From NCBI GenBank assembly GCA_964353115.1, contig CAYGUI010000001.1, positions 1 to 64,000 on the forward strand: 64,000 bases of DNA, in the 5' to 3' direction. Source of the stretch: CAYGUI01 sp964353115. GTDB lineage: Bacteria > Pseudomonadota > Gammaproteobacteria > JAGOUU01. Each line of letters begins with the position of its first letter. Positions within the stretch are counted from its first letter, which is position 1. The translations under genes and the position numbers were made by a program. This document shows, piece after piece, positions 47,044-55,209 of this stretch. Below the pieces are notes generated by a model. The model had not been told where the DNA came from. It saw only the letters and a program-made list of their open reading frames with translations, and did no database searches.

Positions 47044-47679
47044 ATGGGAAAATTTGTACAATGCACTGATAAATTAGGTAAAGAAATTCTCTATACTCCT
47101 TGCACTCGTGTGCCGGTAGAAGAGATAACTTCACGCAAATACCAAAAGATTATTAAGCTTATGAAGCGTAAAGTTAGTGGTGAGGGCATTGGTCTTGCCG
47201 CTAACCAAATTGGTGAGCATGTACAAATTTTTCTTATTGATTTTAAACCTGCTAGTGATGAGCCATATTTACAAGCATTTCCAATGAAAGTTTTTATTAA
47301 TCCAATAATTACAAAGGCTTCAGCTAATAAAATTTCTTGGTGGCATGGGTGCTTAAGTGCTCAGAATCATCCTTTAGGTGAAGTAGCTACTTATGAATGG
47401 ATTGAATATGAGGCCTATGATGAAAACGGAGAGAAAATTTCTGGCCGTTTGGATAATATGGCAGCTATAATTTTTCAGCATGAATTTCGTCATATGATTG
47501 GCACTTGTTATGTTGACCATGCGGTAAAATTCCTATCAAGCAGTGAGTTCTATGACAAAGCTGCGCGTGGCGAAGAAGCCAACTATAAGAAAGCAGATTA
47601 TGGTGTTCCATTACTGCTAGCTGACTATAATATTGGCGAAACTATAGAAGAATTTGCTGCAAGAATAAATAAAAATTAA
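47044..47679 (+). CDS. def: Peptide deformylase, divergent
   Basis: Deformylases remove the formyl group from new proteins. The 211-residue product has motif I GEGIGLAANQIG (46-57), motif II HGCLS with metal-ligand Cys103, and motif III QHEFRH with His146, catalytic Glu147 and His150. Two positions differ from the usual EGCLS and QHExDH: His replaces Glu before GCLS and Arg149 replaces Asp. It is longer than standard Def (about 170), so it may be a secondary paralogue. Its stop overlaps that of the convergent pilin gene. Confidence 0.87.
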   Translation: MGKFVQCTDKLGKEILYTPCTRVPVEEITSRKYQKIIKLMKRKVSGEGIGLAANQIGEHVQIFLIDFKPASDEPYLQAFPMKVFINPIITKASANKISWWHGCLSAQNHPLGEVATYEWIEYEAYDENGEKISGRLDNMAAIIFQHEFRHMIGTCYVDHAVKFLSSSEFYDKAARGEEANYKKADYGVPLLLADYNIGETIEEFAARINKN

Positions 47680-48098
47680 CACCTAAACGGCAAATAATTT
47701 TTACTGATATTTGTTCTGCAAGTCCAATCGATATTATCTTTATCAATATTAGGGGTAAAACTAATTTTTTTACCTCTAATTTCAGAATTAATATTTTTAT
47801 TTTTTAATTTTATTGAAAATATACCATTATCATCTATCTCTATATTTTCAACAATGTTCTTTTGTAACCTATTAATATTTAAGTCTAAATCTTTATTAGA
47901 GCTTGGTAAATTATCATTTAAAATATAGTATTCGATAATATTACTTTTTATTTCAGCCGCGATATTCATCACTTCTAATAATTTAGCTTTAATAATATAT
48001 TTTTGATAATTAGGTACAGTTATTGATAATAAAATACTAATGATTGCTATAACAATCACCAGCTCTATTAATGAAAATCCGTTAGTTTTTTTATTCAT
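47676..48098 (-). CDS. Type IV pilin-like protein
   Basis: From the ATG at 48098 the 140-residue product has a class III signal: MNKKTNG then FSLIELVIVIAIISILLS, with Gly before the cleavage site, Phe+1 and Glu+5. The C-terminus has a cysteine pair (WTCRTNISKNYLPFRC) like the D-loop of PilA/PilE. An in-frame ATG at 48110 adds four residues. It stands alone with no other pilus genes, so it might be a major or minor pilin encoded away from the machinery. Confidence 0.85.
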   Translation of the reverse strand: MNKKTNGFSLIELVIVIAIISILLSITVPNYQKYIIKAKLLEVMNIAAEIKSNIIEYYILNDNLPSSNKDLDLNINRLQKNIVENIEIDDNGIFSIKLKNKNINSEIRGKKISFTPNIDKDNIDWTCRTNISKNYLPFRC

Positions 48099-48151
48099 GA
48101 ATATTATCATAAATAAATTTTGTTTTATTTAAATCAGAAAAAATAGGATTT

Positions 48152-48550
48152 TTAATTTAATTCGTTTAATGGAATTTGTACAAAATCTCGCTCATGAGCG
48201 TGGGGGTGGGGAAGGATGAGTTCAGGAGTATTTAATATTAAATTATCATAATCAATTAAATCCAAGTCAAGCGTTCTTGGCCCCCATTTAACTTCGCGTA
48301 TTCTCTCATGTAAATGCTCTATTTTTTGTAAAAATCTTAATAACTCAATGGGGAGTAAAGAAGTTTTGATTTTAATAACAGCATTAATAAAATCAGGTTG
48401 TTCAATAACGCCAACAGGTTTAGTTATGTGTAATTTGGACTGAGAAATAAGTGTAATATCTTTACTGCTTTTTATTTCTTCAATGGCAGTTAAAACTTGA
48501 TTAACAGGATCATCAAGATTGCTGCCAAGGGCTACTATGGCTATTTTCAC
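48152..48550 (-). CDS. folK: Hydroxymethyldihydropterin pyrophosphokinase
   Basis: FolK transfers pyrophosphate to 6-hydroxymethyl-7,8-dihydropterin in folate synthesis. The 132-residue product starts with GTG and reads IVALGSNLDDP, then RIREVKWGPRTLDLDLIDYDN (the family signature) and LPHPHAHERDFV. The GTG overlaps the ancestral TGA of pcnB as GTGA, and no Shine-Dalgarno is visible, so translation was probably coupled to pcnB, which now ends 87 bp too early. Confidence 0.94.
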   Translation of the reverse strand: MKIAIVALGSNLDDPVNQVLTAIEEIKSSKDITLISQSKLHITKPVGVIEQPDFINAVIKIKTSLLPIELLRFLQKIEHLHERIREVKWGPRTLDLDLIDYDNLILNTPELILPHPHAHERDFVQIPLNELN

Positions 48551-48636
48551 TTATTATTTGTTCTTTTTATTCTTATTAACTTTTCGCGAGCTTCTTTGTT
48601 TTCAGCATTAACAAATTTTTGCCACCATTCAGCTAC
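48547..48636 (-). pseudogene. Detached 3' remnant of pcnB
   Basis: Reading on in the pcnB frame past its TAA gives VAEWWQKFVNA and a basic tail to a TGA at 48549-48547, which overlaps the folK start. AEWWxxF is conserved at this place in PcnB, so these codons were once translated as the end of the protein. Confidence 0.8.
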
Positions 48637-49773
48637 TTATTTAATACTATCATCAGTTTTTGCGCGTAATAACAACAAGTCATAGGCTGCTCGAAATCTT
48701 TTGTGCTCATGTATTTTAAAGCAAGATTTAGTGCCAATTCTGAGCATTCTAAGTTGCAAGAACCAAACATCGTAAATAAAATTACTCATAAATTGTGGTA
48801 TGGCCACAAATTGATTTTGCGCAAATATTACCTCTTGCATTGTTGTAAAATACAAATCAGAGCTTGCCTCGTAACTTAATAATAATTTTTCTTTGTACTT
48901 ATTTTCAAAAGGAATCCAAAGTAAAGATGAAAATAAAAACGCTGGTGCTAGTGGTAAATTCTGTTGATATCGATCATCAGTATTGTCAAAAGTATTATCT
49001 AAAAATTCACGTGCATGCTTAGTTTTTAGTGCATTTTCAGTTAATGGAAATAAAATTTCGAGAATTTTGTACTTTTCTAGAATATTAAACATGCTTTTAG
49101 CATGTCCAGTTAGGAATAACTTCTGTACTTCGTGTAATAATCTATCTCTTGAAACATTAGATAATAGGTCTTTATTATCACGTATTGAATTTTCTGTAAC
49201 TGAATGGATTTTGAAATCAAGTTTTGCTGCAAAGCGCAGGGCACGTAAAATTCTAACTGGATCTTCGCGAAAACGAATTTCAGGATCACCAATAGTACGT
49301 ATTATTTTATTCTTTATATCCTCAACACCGCCAAGATAATCAATAATACTGAAATTTTCTATCGTGTAATATAGAGCATTGATAGTAAAATCTCGCCGCA
49401 TAGCGTCTTCTTCTAATGTCCCATAGACATTATCACGCAAGATCATTCCTTCATCTGAGGTTTTATGATCATGATGACCACGGAAGGTGGTTACTTCAAT
49501 AGTCTCATTTTCATAAAAAATATGGACTATTTTAAAACGTTTGCCAATTATTCGACTATTGCGAAAGATTTTGCGCACTTCTTCTGGTGTTGCAGAAGTA
49601 GCGATATCAAAGTCTTTTGGATGCATGCCCAATAAGAGTTCACGTATAGCTCCACCAACCAAATATGACTCATGGCCAGTTTTTTGGAGGCGTTTTAATA
49701 TTTTTAGTGCATTATCACTAATATTTTGGCGTGAGATGCAATGCGCATCTCTGGAAATTATTTTGGTTTTCAA
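48637..49773 (-). CDS. pcnB: Poly(A) polymerase I, truncated by a nonsense codon
   Basis: PcnB adds 3' poly(A) tails that promote RNA decay. The 378-residue product has the nucleotidyltransferase core GGAIRELLLGMHPKDFDIATSA (around residues 41-62, catalytic DFD), RIIGKRFKIVHIFY, and MRRDFTINALYY. After FRAAYDLLLLRAKTDDSIK a TAA (48639-48637) stops it, yet the same frame continues with the conserved AEWWQKF segment, so about 30 residues are lost. The catalytic head is intact, and activity may remain. A sequencing error is the main alternative. Confidence 0.9.
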   Translation of the reverse strand: MKTKIISRDAHCISRQNISDNALKILKRLQKTGHESYLVGGAIRELLLGMHPKDFDIATSATPEEVRKIFRNSRIIGKRFKIVHIFYENETIEVTTFRGHHDHKTSDEGMILRDNVYGTLEEDAMRRDFTINALYYTIENFSIIDYLGGVEDIKNKIIRTIGDPEIRFREDPVRILRALRFAAKLDFKIHSVTENSIRDNKDLLSNVSRDRLLHEVQKLFLTGHAKSMFNILEKYKILEILFPLTENALKTKHAREFLDNTFDNTDDRYQQNLPLAPAFLFSSLLWIPFENKYKEKLLLSYEASSDLYFTTMQEVIFAQNQFVAIPQFMSNFIYDVWFLQLRMLRIGTKSCFKIHEHKRFRAAYDLLLLRAKTDDSIK

Positions 49774-49795
49774 CTTAAATTATATTATAAAAAAC

Positions 49796-49824
49796 TTTGC
49801 AAATTGGTAAAAATCGCGTACAAT
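49796..49824 (+). promoter_or_regulatory. Promoter for rpsP-rimM-trmD-rplS
   Basis: TTTGCA (49796-49801) and TACAAT (49819-49824) are 17 bp apart in the divergent gap between pcnB and rpsP. The start codon at 49889 has GAGGAAA about 13 bases upstream. Confidence 0.6.
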
Positions 49825-49888
49825 CTGTGTTCAATCACGAATTATAGTTGATTTAAGAATTAAAAAAAAGCACTGAGGAAAAGAAAAT

Positions 49889-50146
49889 ATGGTAACAATC
49901 AGATTGGCACGTCATGGAGCTAAAAAGAGACCTTTCTATCATGTTATAGCAACTGACTCTCGTAATCCACGTGATGGTCGTTATATTGAAAAATTAGGTT
50001 TTTTCAATCCAATAGCAGCTGGCCAAGAAAAAAGAATACAGTTAAATATTGAACAAATACAACAATGGCAAGCAAAAGGCGCGCAGGTTAGTGAAAGAGT
50101 TCAATCTTTGATTAAAGAATTCGCTAAAGGAGCTCCAGCAGCTTAA
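49889..50146 (+). CDS. rpsP: 30S ribosomal protein S16
   Basis: S16 assists 30S folding. The 85-residue product begins [41 protein letters not shown], split over residues 1-41, the family signature, and ends with an Ala/Pro tail. It opens the standard rpsP-rimM-trmD-rplS operon. Confidence 0.98.
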   Translation: MVTIRLARHGAKKRPFYHVIATDSRNPRDGRYIEKLGFFNPIAAGQEKRIQLNIEQIQQWQAKGAQVSERVQSLIKEFAKGAPAA

Positions 50147-50155
50147 GTACGCGGC

Positions 50156-50686
50156 GTGACTACTTCTTCTTATGTGATAGTTGCTAAAGTTATCGGGGTT
50201 CATGGAATAAAAGGCCATGTAAAAATACTGTCTTTTACAGAGCCCCCAGAAAATATCATTGATTTTAAAAGATTTTTCATTTTATCTGGTCAAAATTGGC
50301 AGCATCTCGATATTTCAGATTTTCAAATAAAAGGTCAAAACATTGTTGCTATCTTAAATAATATAAGAGATCGCGATGAAGCTCGTATATTTAATGGTAG
50401 AAGTATTGCGGTTTTACGCGAAGATTTGCCAAAAATTGATAATGAACAAGAAGGTTATTATTGGGTTGACTTAGAAGGTCTTGCTGTTTATAACCGTGAT
50501 AATAAATTATTAGGTCACGTGGATAGCGTTTTTAATACTGGCGCTAATGATATTTTGGCTGTTGATCCCGATTCCCGTGTGGATGATGAAAAGCAAATAT
50601 TAATTCCGTATATATTGAATAAATATATATTATCAGTAGATTTAGAAAACAAGAAAATTACCGTTGATTGGGAAGAAGACTGGTAA
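50156..50686 (+). CDS. rimM: Ribosome maturation factor RimM
   Basis: RimM binds S19 and helps form the 30S head. The 176-residue product begins at a GTG and has VIVAKVIGVHGIKGHVKI near residues 6-23, then a PRC-barrel domain with GYYWVDLEGLAVYNRDNKLLGHVDSVFNTGANDIL and the IPYI end. It lies 9 bp after rpsP. Confidence 0.96.
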   Translation: MTTSSYVIVAKVIGVHGIKGHVKILSFTEPPENIIDFKRFFILSGQNWQHLDISDFQIKGQNIVAILNNIRDRDEARIFNGRSIAVLREDLPKIDNEQEGYYWVDLEGLAVYNRDNKLLGHVDSVFNTGANDILAVDPDSRVDDEKQILIPYILNKYILSVDLENKKITVDWEEDW

Positions 50687-50704
50687 AAAAATAATAATTA
50701 AATC

Positions 50705-51400
50705 ATGAAGTTCTCCGTTATAACCTTGTTTCCCGAAATATTTTCAGGCTTTTTAGAATATGGTGTTATTGCGCGTGCAGCTAAAAAAGGCTTAGTCGAT
50801 ATAAATTTCTTAAATCTCCGTGACTTTACTTCCGATCCTCACGCTACAGTAGACGATAGGCCTTATGGTGGTGGGCCTGGAATGGTGTTAAAACCAGAGC
50901 CATTATCGAAAGCAATACTTGCAGCGCGTAAATCTTGCGGGTATAATACCCGAGTTATTTATTTGTCTGCACAAGGTGCAAAATTTGACCATGAGAAGGC
51001 GCTTAATTTAGCGCAATATGATGATTTAATTTTACTTAGTGGACGTTATGAAGGCATAGATCAGCGAATTATTGACCAATATGTCGATGAAGAGCTCTCA
51101 ATAGGTGATTATGTGCTTTCGGGTGGTGAAATTCCAGCCATGGCCGTTATAGATGCAGTAACTCGGTTAAAGCCTGAAGTTTTAGGTTGTGATGAATCAA
51201 GTAAACAAGATTCATTTTCAGACGGTTTATTAGATTGTCCACACTATACGCGACCTGAAAATTTTATGGGCGCAAAAGTGCCGGATGTATTATTAAGTGG
51301 TGATCATAAAAAAATTGCCAAATGGCGTTATGAAGAGCAACTGAAAGTAACGCAAGAAAAAAGACCAGATTTAATGAATTTATATAAAGATAAAAATTAG
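50705..51400 (+). CDS. trmD: tRNA (guanine37-N1)-methyltransferase
   Basis: TrmD methylates G37 beside the anticodon and prevents frameshifts. The 231-residue product has [37 protein letters not shown], and the knotted SAM site [11 protein letters not shown] and [17 protein letters not shown]. Length and order are typical. Confidence 0.97.
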   Translation: MKFSVITLFPEIFSGFLEYGVIARAAKKGLVDINFLNLRDFTSDPHATVDDRPYGGGPGMVLKPEPLSKAILAARKSCGYNTRVIYLSAQGAKFDHEKALNLAQYDDLILLSGRYEGIDQRIIDQYVDEELSIGDYVLSGGEIPAMAVIDAVTRLKPEVLGCDESSKQDSFSDGLLDCPHYTRPENFMGAKVPDVLLSGDHKKIAKWRYEEQLKVTQEKRPDLMNLYKDKN

Positions 51401-51416
51401 ATTACAGGAGAAAATT

Positions 51417-51800
51417 ATGAGCTATAACAAAATTATTCAAGAAATTGAACAAGCACAATTGAAAGAAGGTATACCACAATTTTCTGCTGGTGACACAGTA
51501 GTAGTGCAAGTTAAAGTAAAAGAAGGTAACCGTGAACGTCTACAGGCTTTTGAAGGTGTTGTTATTGCTAAGCGTAATAGAGGTTTAAACTCTGCTTTTA
51601 CAGTAAGAAAAATTTCTCATGGCGAAGGTGTTGAGCGTGTATTTCAGACACATAGCGATATAATTGACAGCGTACAAGTTACTAAGCGTGGTAGCGTGCG
51701 TCGTGCTAAACTTTATTATTTACGTGACAGAGCTGGTAAAGCTGCTCGTATTAAAGAAAAAGTTGGTAGTCATAAAAAAGAAGCTGCGGCGTCTAAATAA
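51417..51800 (+). CDS. rplS: 50S ribosomal protein L19
   Basis: L19 lies at the 30S-50S interface. The 127 residues show the [32 protein letters not shown] segment and the [23 protein letters not shown] tail. ACAGGAG precedes the ATG. A repeat cluster follows 5 bp after the stop. Confidence 0.97.
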   Translation: MSYNKIIQEIEQAQLKEGIPQFSAGDTVVVQVKVKEGNRERLQAFEGVVIAKRNRGLNSAFTVRKISHGEGVERVFQTHSDIIDSVQVTKRGSVRRAKLYYLRDRAGKAARIKEKVGSHKKEAAASK

Positions 51801-51805
51801 TTTAT

Positions 51806-51894
51806 GGATTCCCGCCTGCGCGGGAATGACGTAAGTTAACGCGGGAATGACGTAAGTTAACGCGGGAATAACGTAAGTGAACGCGGGAATGACT
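51806..51894. repeat. Palindromic element plus three 21-bp half-unit repeats
   Basis: A full element (51806-51831, ATTCCCGC/GCGGGAAT arms) is followed by three direct 21-bp units starting TAAGTTAACGCGGG (51832-51852, 51853-51873, 51874-51894). Units two and three each differ by one or two bases. They fill most of the rplS-xerD gap; no gene is seen there. Confidence 0.93.
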
Positions 51895-51944
51895 AAAGGA
51901 CTCAAAATAGCAGAAGGATTTGCAATATTTTTCAATAATTTTAC

Positions 51945-52829
51945 ATGGATAACCCCCATAAAACTTTAGAAGATTTTTTACAAAATCTTTGGTTGCAACA
52001 CGGGCTAAGTGACAATACGATAGCCTCATATCGTTATGATCTTACCAATTATCTAAAATATATTAATCAAAATAATTTAACTCTTTTAAATATTAACGAA
52101 TCTGATTTACAGACTTATTTAGCAGAAAGATTAGAGTCAGGAGTTTCAGCCAGAACTAGTTCACGCTTTTTATCTAGCATCAAAAAATTCTATTCTTTTT
52201 TATTGAATAAGGATCTTGTGAAATTTGACCCTACTGTTAATATTCATCGACCTAAAATTGGGCGTAAATTGCCTAATTACCTAAGCGAGAGTGAAGTCAT
52301 CATATTGTTAAAAACTCCTGATATAAGCACTGATATAGGCTTAAGAGATAAGGCTATGCTTGAACTGTTATATGCCAGTGGACTTAGAGTTTCTGAGCTT
52401 ATTAATTTATCCCTAAATGATGTTAATTTTAAACAGGGAGTAGTGCGTATAGTCAGTGGTAAGGGTGGTAAAAGCCGTTTGGTTCCAATGGCGGAAACCT
52501 CTCAAACCTGGATGCAAAAATATATTAATTCAGCACGTCACAATGCCAAAACAGATGTAATTTTTATTAGCAAATCAGGGGTTGGTATGACACGGCAAAC
52601 CTTTTGGCATCGACTTAAATTATATGCTTCCATGGCAGGGATTAATAAGGAAATTTCTCCTCATACACTACGGCATTCTTTTGCTACTCATTTAGTTAAT
52701 AATGACGCTGACTTGCGAGTAGTTCAATTATTATTGGGTCATACAAGCATCTCTGTTACTCAAATTTACACTCATATCGCCAAAGTTAGATTGCAACAAA
52801 TTCATAAGCAACATCACCCACGGGGGTGA
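51945..52829 (+). CDS. xerD: Site-specific tyrosine recombinase XerD
   Basis: XerD with XerC resolves chromosome dimers at dif under FtsK control. The 294-residue product has an N-terminal SAM-like core-binding domain and a catalytic domain with Arg148 (ASGLRVSEL), His240 and Arg243 (SPHTLRHSFATHL), His266 (LLGHTSISVTQIY) and the nucleophile Tyr275. Length and context argue for the housekeeping enzyme rather than a phage integrase. Confidence 0.92.
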   Translation: MDNPHKTLEDFLQNLWLQHGLSDNTIASYRYDLTNYLKYINQNNLTLLNINESDLQTYLAERLESGVSARTSSRFLSSIKKFYSFLLNKDLVKFDPTVNIHRPKIGRKLPNYLSESEVIILLKTPDISTDIGLRDKAMLELLYASGLRVSELINLSLNDVNFKQGVVRIVSGKGGKSRLVPMAETSQTWMQKYINSARHNAKTDVIFISKSGVGMTRQTFWHRLKLYASMAGINKEISPHTLRHSFATHLVNNDADLRVVQLLLGHTSISVTQIYTHIAKVRLQQIHKQHHPRG

Positions 52830-52877
52830 TTTTACGATATAATTGATGGATTATTAAAACCGAAAGGAGATGAAAAT

Positions 52878-53618
52878 ATGCTAAAAAAAATATTAGTGAT
52901 CGGGTTGTTGTTATCAGGAGGATTAATTGCCAGTGCTGAAACTAAAGAAAAGGTTAAAGAAAGTTTATCTAAAGCTCTGCCTGAAATTACAATAGATAAA
53001 ATGGAAAAAAGCCAAGTTCCAGGTTTTTATCAAGTAGAAAGCGGGGCTGAAATATTTTATGTAAGTGAGGATGGTAAATATCTATTTGCTGGAAATGTTA
53101 TCGATGTTAAAACTAAAAGTAATATTACTGAAAATGCAAAAAATAGCTTGAGATTATCGGCTGTTAATCGCTTGCCAGCTAATGCATTTATTAACTTTAC
53201 GCCAAAAGATAAAAAATATCGCGTAGTGGTATTTACAGATGTTGATTGTCCTTATTGTCGTAAATTGCATGAAGAAATTAAAGGCTATGACAAAGAAGGA
53301 ATTGAAATTAGTTATGTGCCATTTCCACGAGCTGGTTTAGATTCTCCTTCATACTATAAGGCAGCCAAAATATGGTGCTCTAGCCCAGAACAAGCGCGAG
53401 AATTGGTTAACTCTGCTAAATTAAAACACGACAGATTCAAAGCTTCAAAAGCAGATGTTTGTAAAAACAGTCCAGTTGCAGCTGCACTTGAAGTTGTTCG
53501 TGAATTACATTTAAATGGTACTCCATCAATGTTATTGCCAAATGGAACTGTAGTTCCTGGTTATGTTCCTCCTAAACGTTTAGTGGAAATTTTAAAAGAA
53601 GAAGATTCTAAAGAATAA
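52878..53618 (+). CDS. dsbC: DsbC-like periplasmic thiol isomerase
   Basis: This protein shuffles or reduces wrong disulfides in the periplasm. The 246-residue precursor has a signal peptide cleaved after SASA-type sequence near residue 20, an N-terminal dimerisation-like region, and a thioredoxin fold with active site Cys124-Pro-Tyr-Cys127 (DVDCPYCRKL) and a cis-proline loop GTPSM. CPYC differs from the CGYC of E. coli DsbC. It could serve the cysteine-rich exported proteins of this window. GGAGATG forms the ribosome binding site. Confidence 0.87.
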   Translation: MLKKILVIGLLLSGGLIASAETKEKVKESLSKALPEITIDKMEKSQVPGFYQVESGAEIFYVSEDGKYLFAGNVIDVKTKSNITENAKNSLRLSAVNRLPANAFINFTPKDKKYRVVVFTDVDCPYCRKLHEEIKGYDKEGIEISYVPFPRAGLDSPSYYKAAKIWCSSPEQARELVNSAKLKHDRFKASKADVCKNSPVAAALEVVRELHLNGTPSMLLPNGTVVPGYVPPKRLVEILKEEDSKE

Positions 53619-53628
53619 TTAAAAAATC

Positions 53629-55209
53629 ATGAACCAAGACTTAAGTATTGATAAGAAACAGCAAAAAGAAGAGCGAATCGGACGTAATGCTTTAGTCGTT
53701 GGTAGTATGACTTTTATATCGCGCATAGCAGGTTTTATGCGCGATATTGTTATTGCACGTGTTTTTGGTGTAAGTGCAGAATTAGATGCGTTTTTGATAG
53801 CATTTAAAATACCAAATTTTATGCGCCGTTTATTTGCTGAAGGTGCGTTTGCTCAAGCTTTTGTACCGATTATGGCTGAGTATCGTGAGACGCGAAGCTT
53901 ATCTGATGTTAAAAAATTAATTGCCAATTCTTATACTATTTTAGGTTTAATTTTATTTTTTATAGTTTTAGTTGGAATATTTTTCTCACCAATTTTAATT
54001 AAAATTTCAGCTCCAGGTTTGGATTTTGCTAGTGCTAAACTCACATTAGCGGCTAAGCTATTGGTTATCACTTTGCCGTATATATTTTTTATATCTTTAG
54101 TTTCTTTATATGGCGGGGCATTAAATACTTATAATAAATTTATTGTTCCAGCTATTACTCCTGTTTTATTAAATATTAGTTTAATATTCTCCTGTTTTTT
54201 TCTAATTAGATTCTTTACTACACCGATTTATGCTTTAGCTTGGGGGGTGTTTATTGGTGGAATTTTACAGTTATTATTGCAAATATGCGCTTTATATAAA
54301 CAAGGCATATTAATTATGCCAAGTTTAAATAGTGATCTTATTGGTGTAAAAAGAATTTTAAAAAATATGGTGCCGGCTTTGTTTGGTGCCTCTGTTGCGC
54401 AGCTAGGGCTATTATTAGATACTGCTTTTGGTTCACTTTTGCCCGATGGCAGTATTTCTTGGCTTTATTATTCTGATCGCTTAATGCAATTTCCTCTTGG
54501 AATATTTGGCGTTGGACTTGCGACAGTTGCTTTGCCATATTTATCACGTCAGCATGCCGCAGAGAATAAAGAAGGTTTTAATAATACTGCCAATTGGGCT
54601 TTCAAATGGGTGTTGTTAATTAGCATACCAGCTGGAATTGGGCTTTTTTGTTTGTCAGATATGTTGCTATTTGTTTTATTTTATAGCGACAAATTCACTA
54701 TTAACGATGTAGTTTCATCAAGTTTAAGTCTAAAAGCTTTTGCTTGTGGCCTGAATTTTTTCATTCTTGCTAAATTATTAACTTCAATTTTTTATTCGCG
54801 TAAAAATATTAAAACACCAGTAAAAATAGCTGCTATTTGTTTATGCGCAAATGTTTTAGTCGATTATTTATTAATATCTAGCTACAAACATGTTGCCATC
54901 GCTATAGGAGTAAGTTTTTCATCTTTTATTAACTGCTCATTGTTATTGTTAGTATTAATTAAACAAAAAATAATTGAAATCAAACCTGATTTGATTAAAT
55001 TTATTTCTAAAATACTATGTGCCAATTTCGTACTAGTATTATTTTTAGTAACCTCAAAAGGAAATTTAGCAGCGTGGCAATATAGTGGAAGATTTTTTAC
55101 AGCGGCTCATATGGCAGAGATTATTGTTGTTAGCATAATGTTGTACAGCATAATGTTATGGACATTGCGAGTTGATTTTGTGGGAATTTTGACATCTAAG
55201 AAATTATAA
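53629..55209 (+). CDS. murJ: Lipid II flippase MurJ
   Basis: MurJ flips the peptidoglycan precursor lipid II across the inner membrane. The 526-residue product has about fourteen membrane helices, with SRIAGFMRDIVIARVFG near residues 29-45, DAFLIAFKIPNFMRRLFAEGAFAQAFVPI, and PLGIFGVGLATVALPYLSRQ, all MurJ/MviN signatures. The stop and the next ATG overlap as TAATG. Confidence 0.96.
   Translation: MNQDLSIDKKQQKEERIGRNALVVGSMTFISRIAGFMRDIVIARVFGVSAELDAFLIAFKIPNFMRRLFAEGAFAQAFVPIMAEYRETRSLSDVKKLIANSYTILGLILFFIVLVGIFFSPILIKISAPGLDFASAKLTLAAKLLVITLPYIFFISLVSLYGGALNTYNKFIVPAITPVLLNISLIFSCFFLIRFFTTPIYALAWGVFIGGILQLLLQICALYKQGILIMPSLNSDLIGVKRILKNMVPALFGASVAQLGLLLDTAFGSLLPDGSISWLYYSDRLMQFPLGIFGVGLATVALPYLSRQHAAENKEGFNNTANWAFKWVLLISIPAGIGLFCLSDMLLFVLFYSDKFTINDVVSSSLSLKAFACGLNFFILAKLLTSIFYSRKNIKTPVKIAAICLCANVLVDYLLISSYKHVAIAIGVSFSSFINCSLLLLVLIKQKIIEIKPDLIKFISKILCANFVLVLFLVTSKGNLAAWQYSGRFFTAAHMAEIIVVSIMLYSIMLWTLRVDFVGILTSKKL

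Noticed and set aside
51720..52029. Open frames on the minus strand encoding repeated HSRVNLR or VIPALTY peptides
   Set aside because: They are translations of the 21-bp tandem repeats and overlap rplS and xerD. There is no ribosome binding site or independent support.
51945..52829. Tyrosine recombinase as sign of an integrated phage or island
   Set aside because: Length and motifs fit housekeeping XerD. There is no tRNA gene, attachment repeat or phage gene nearby.
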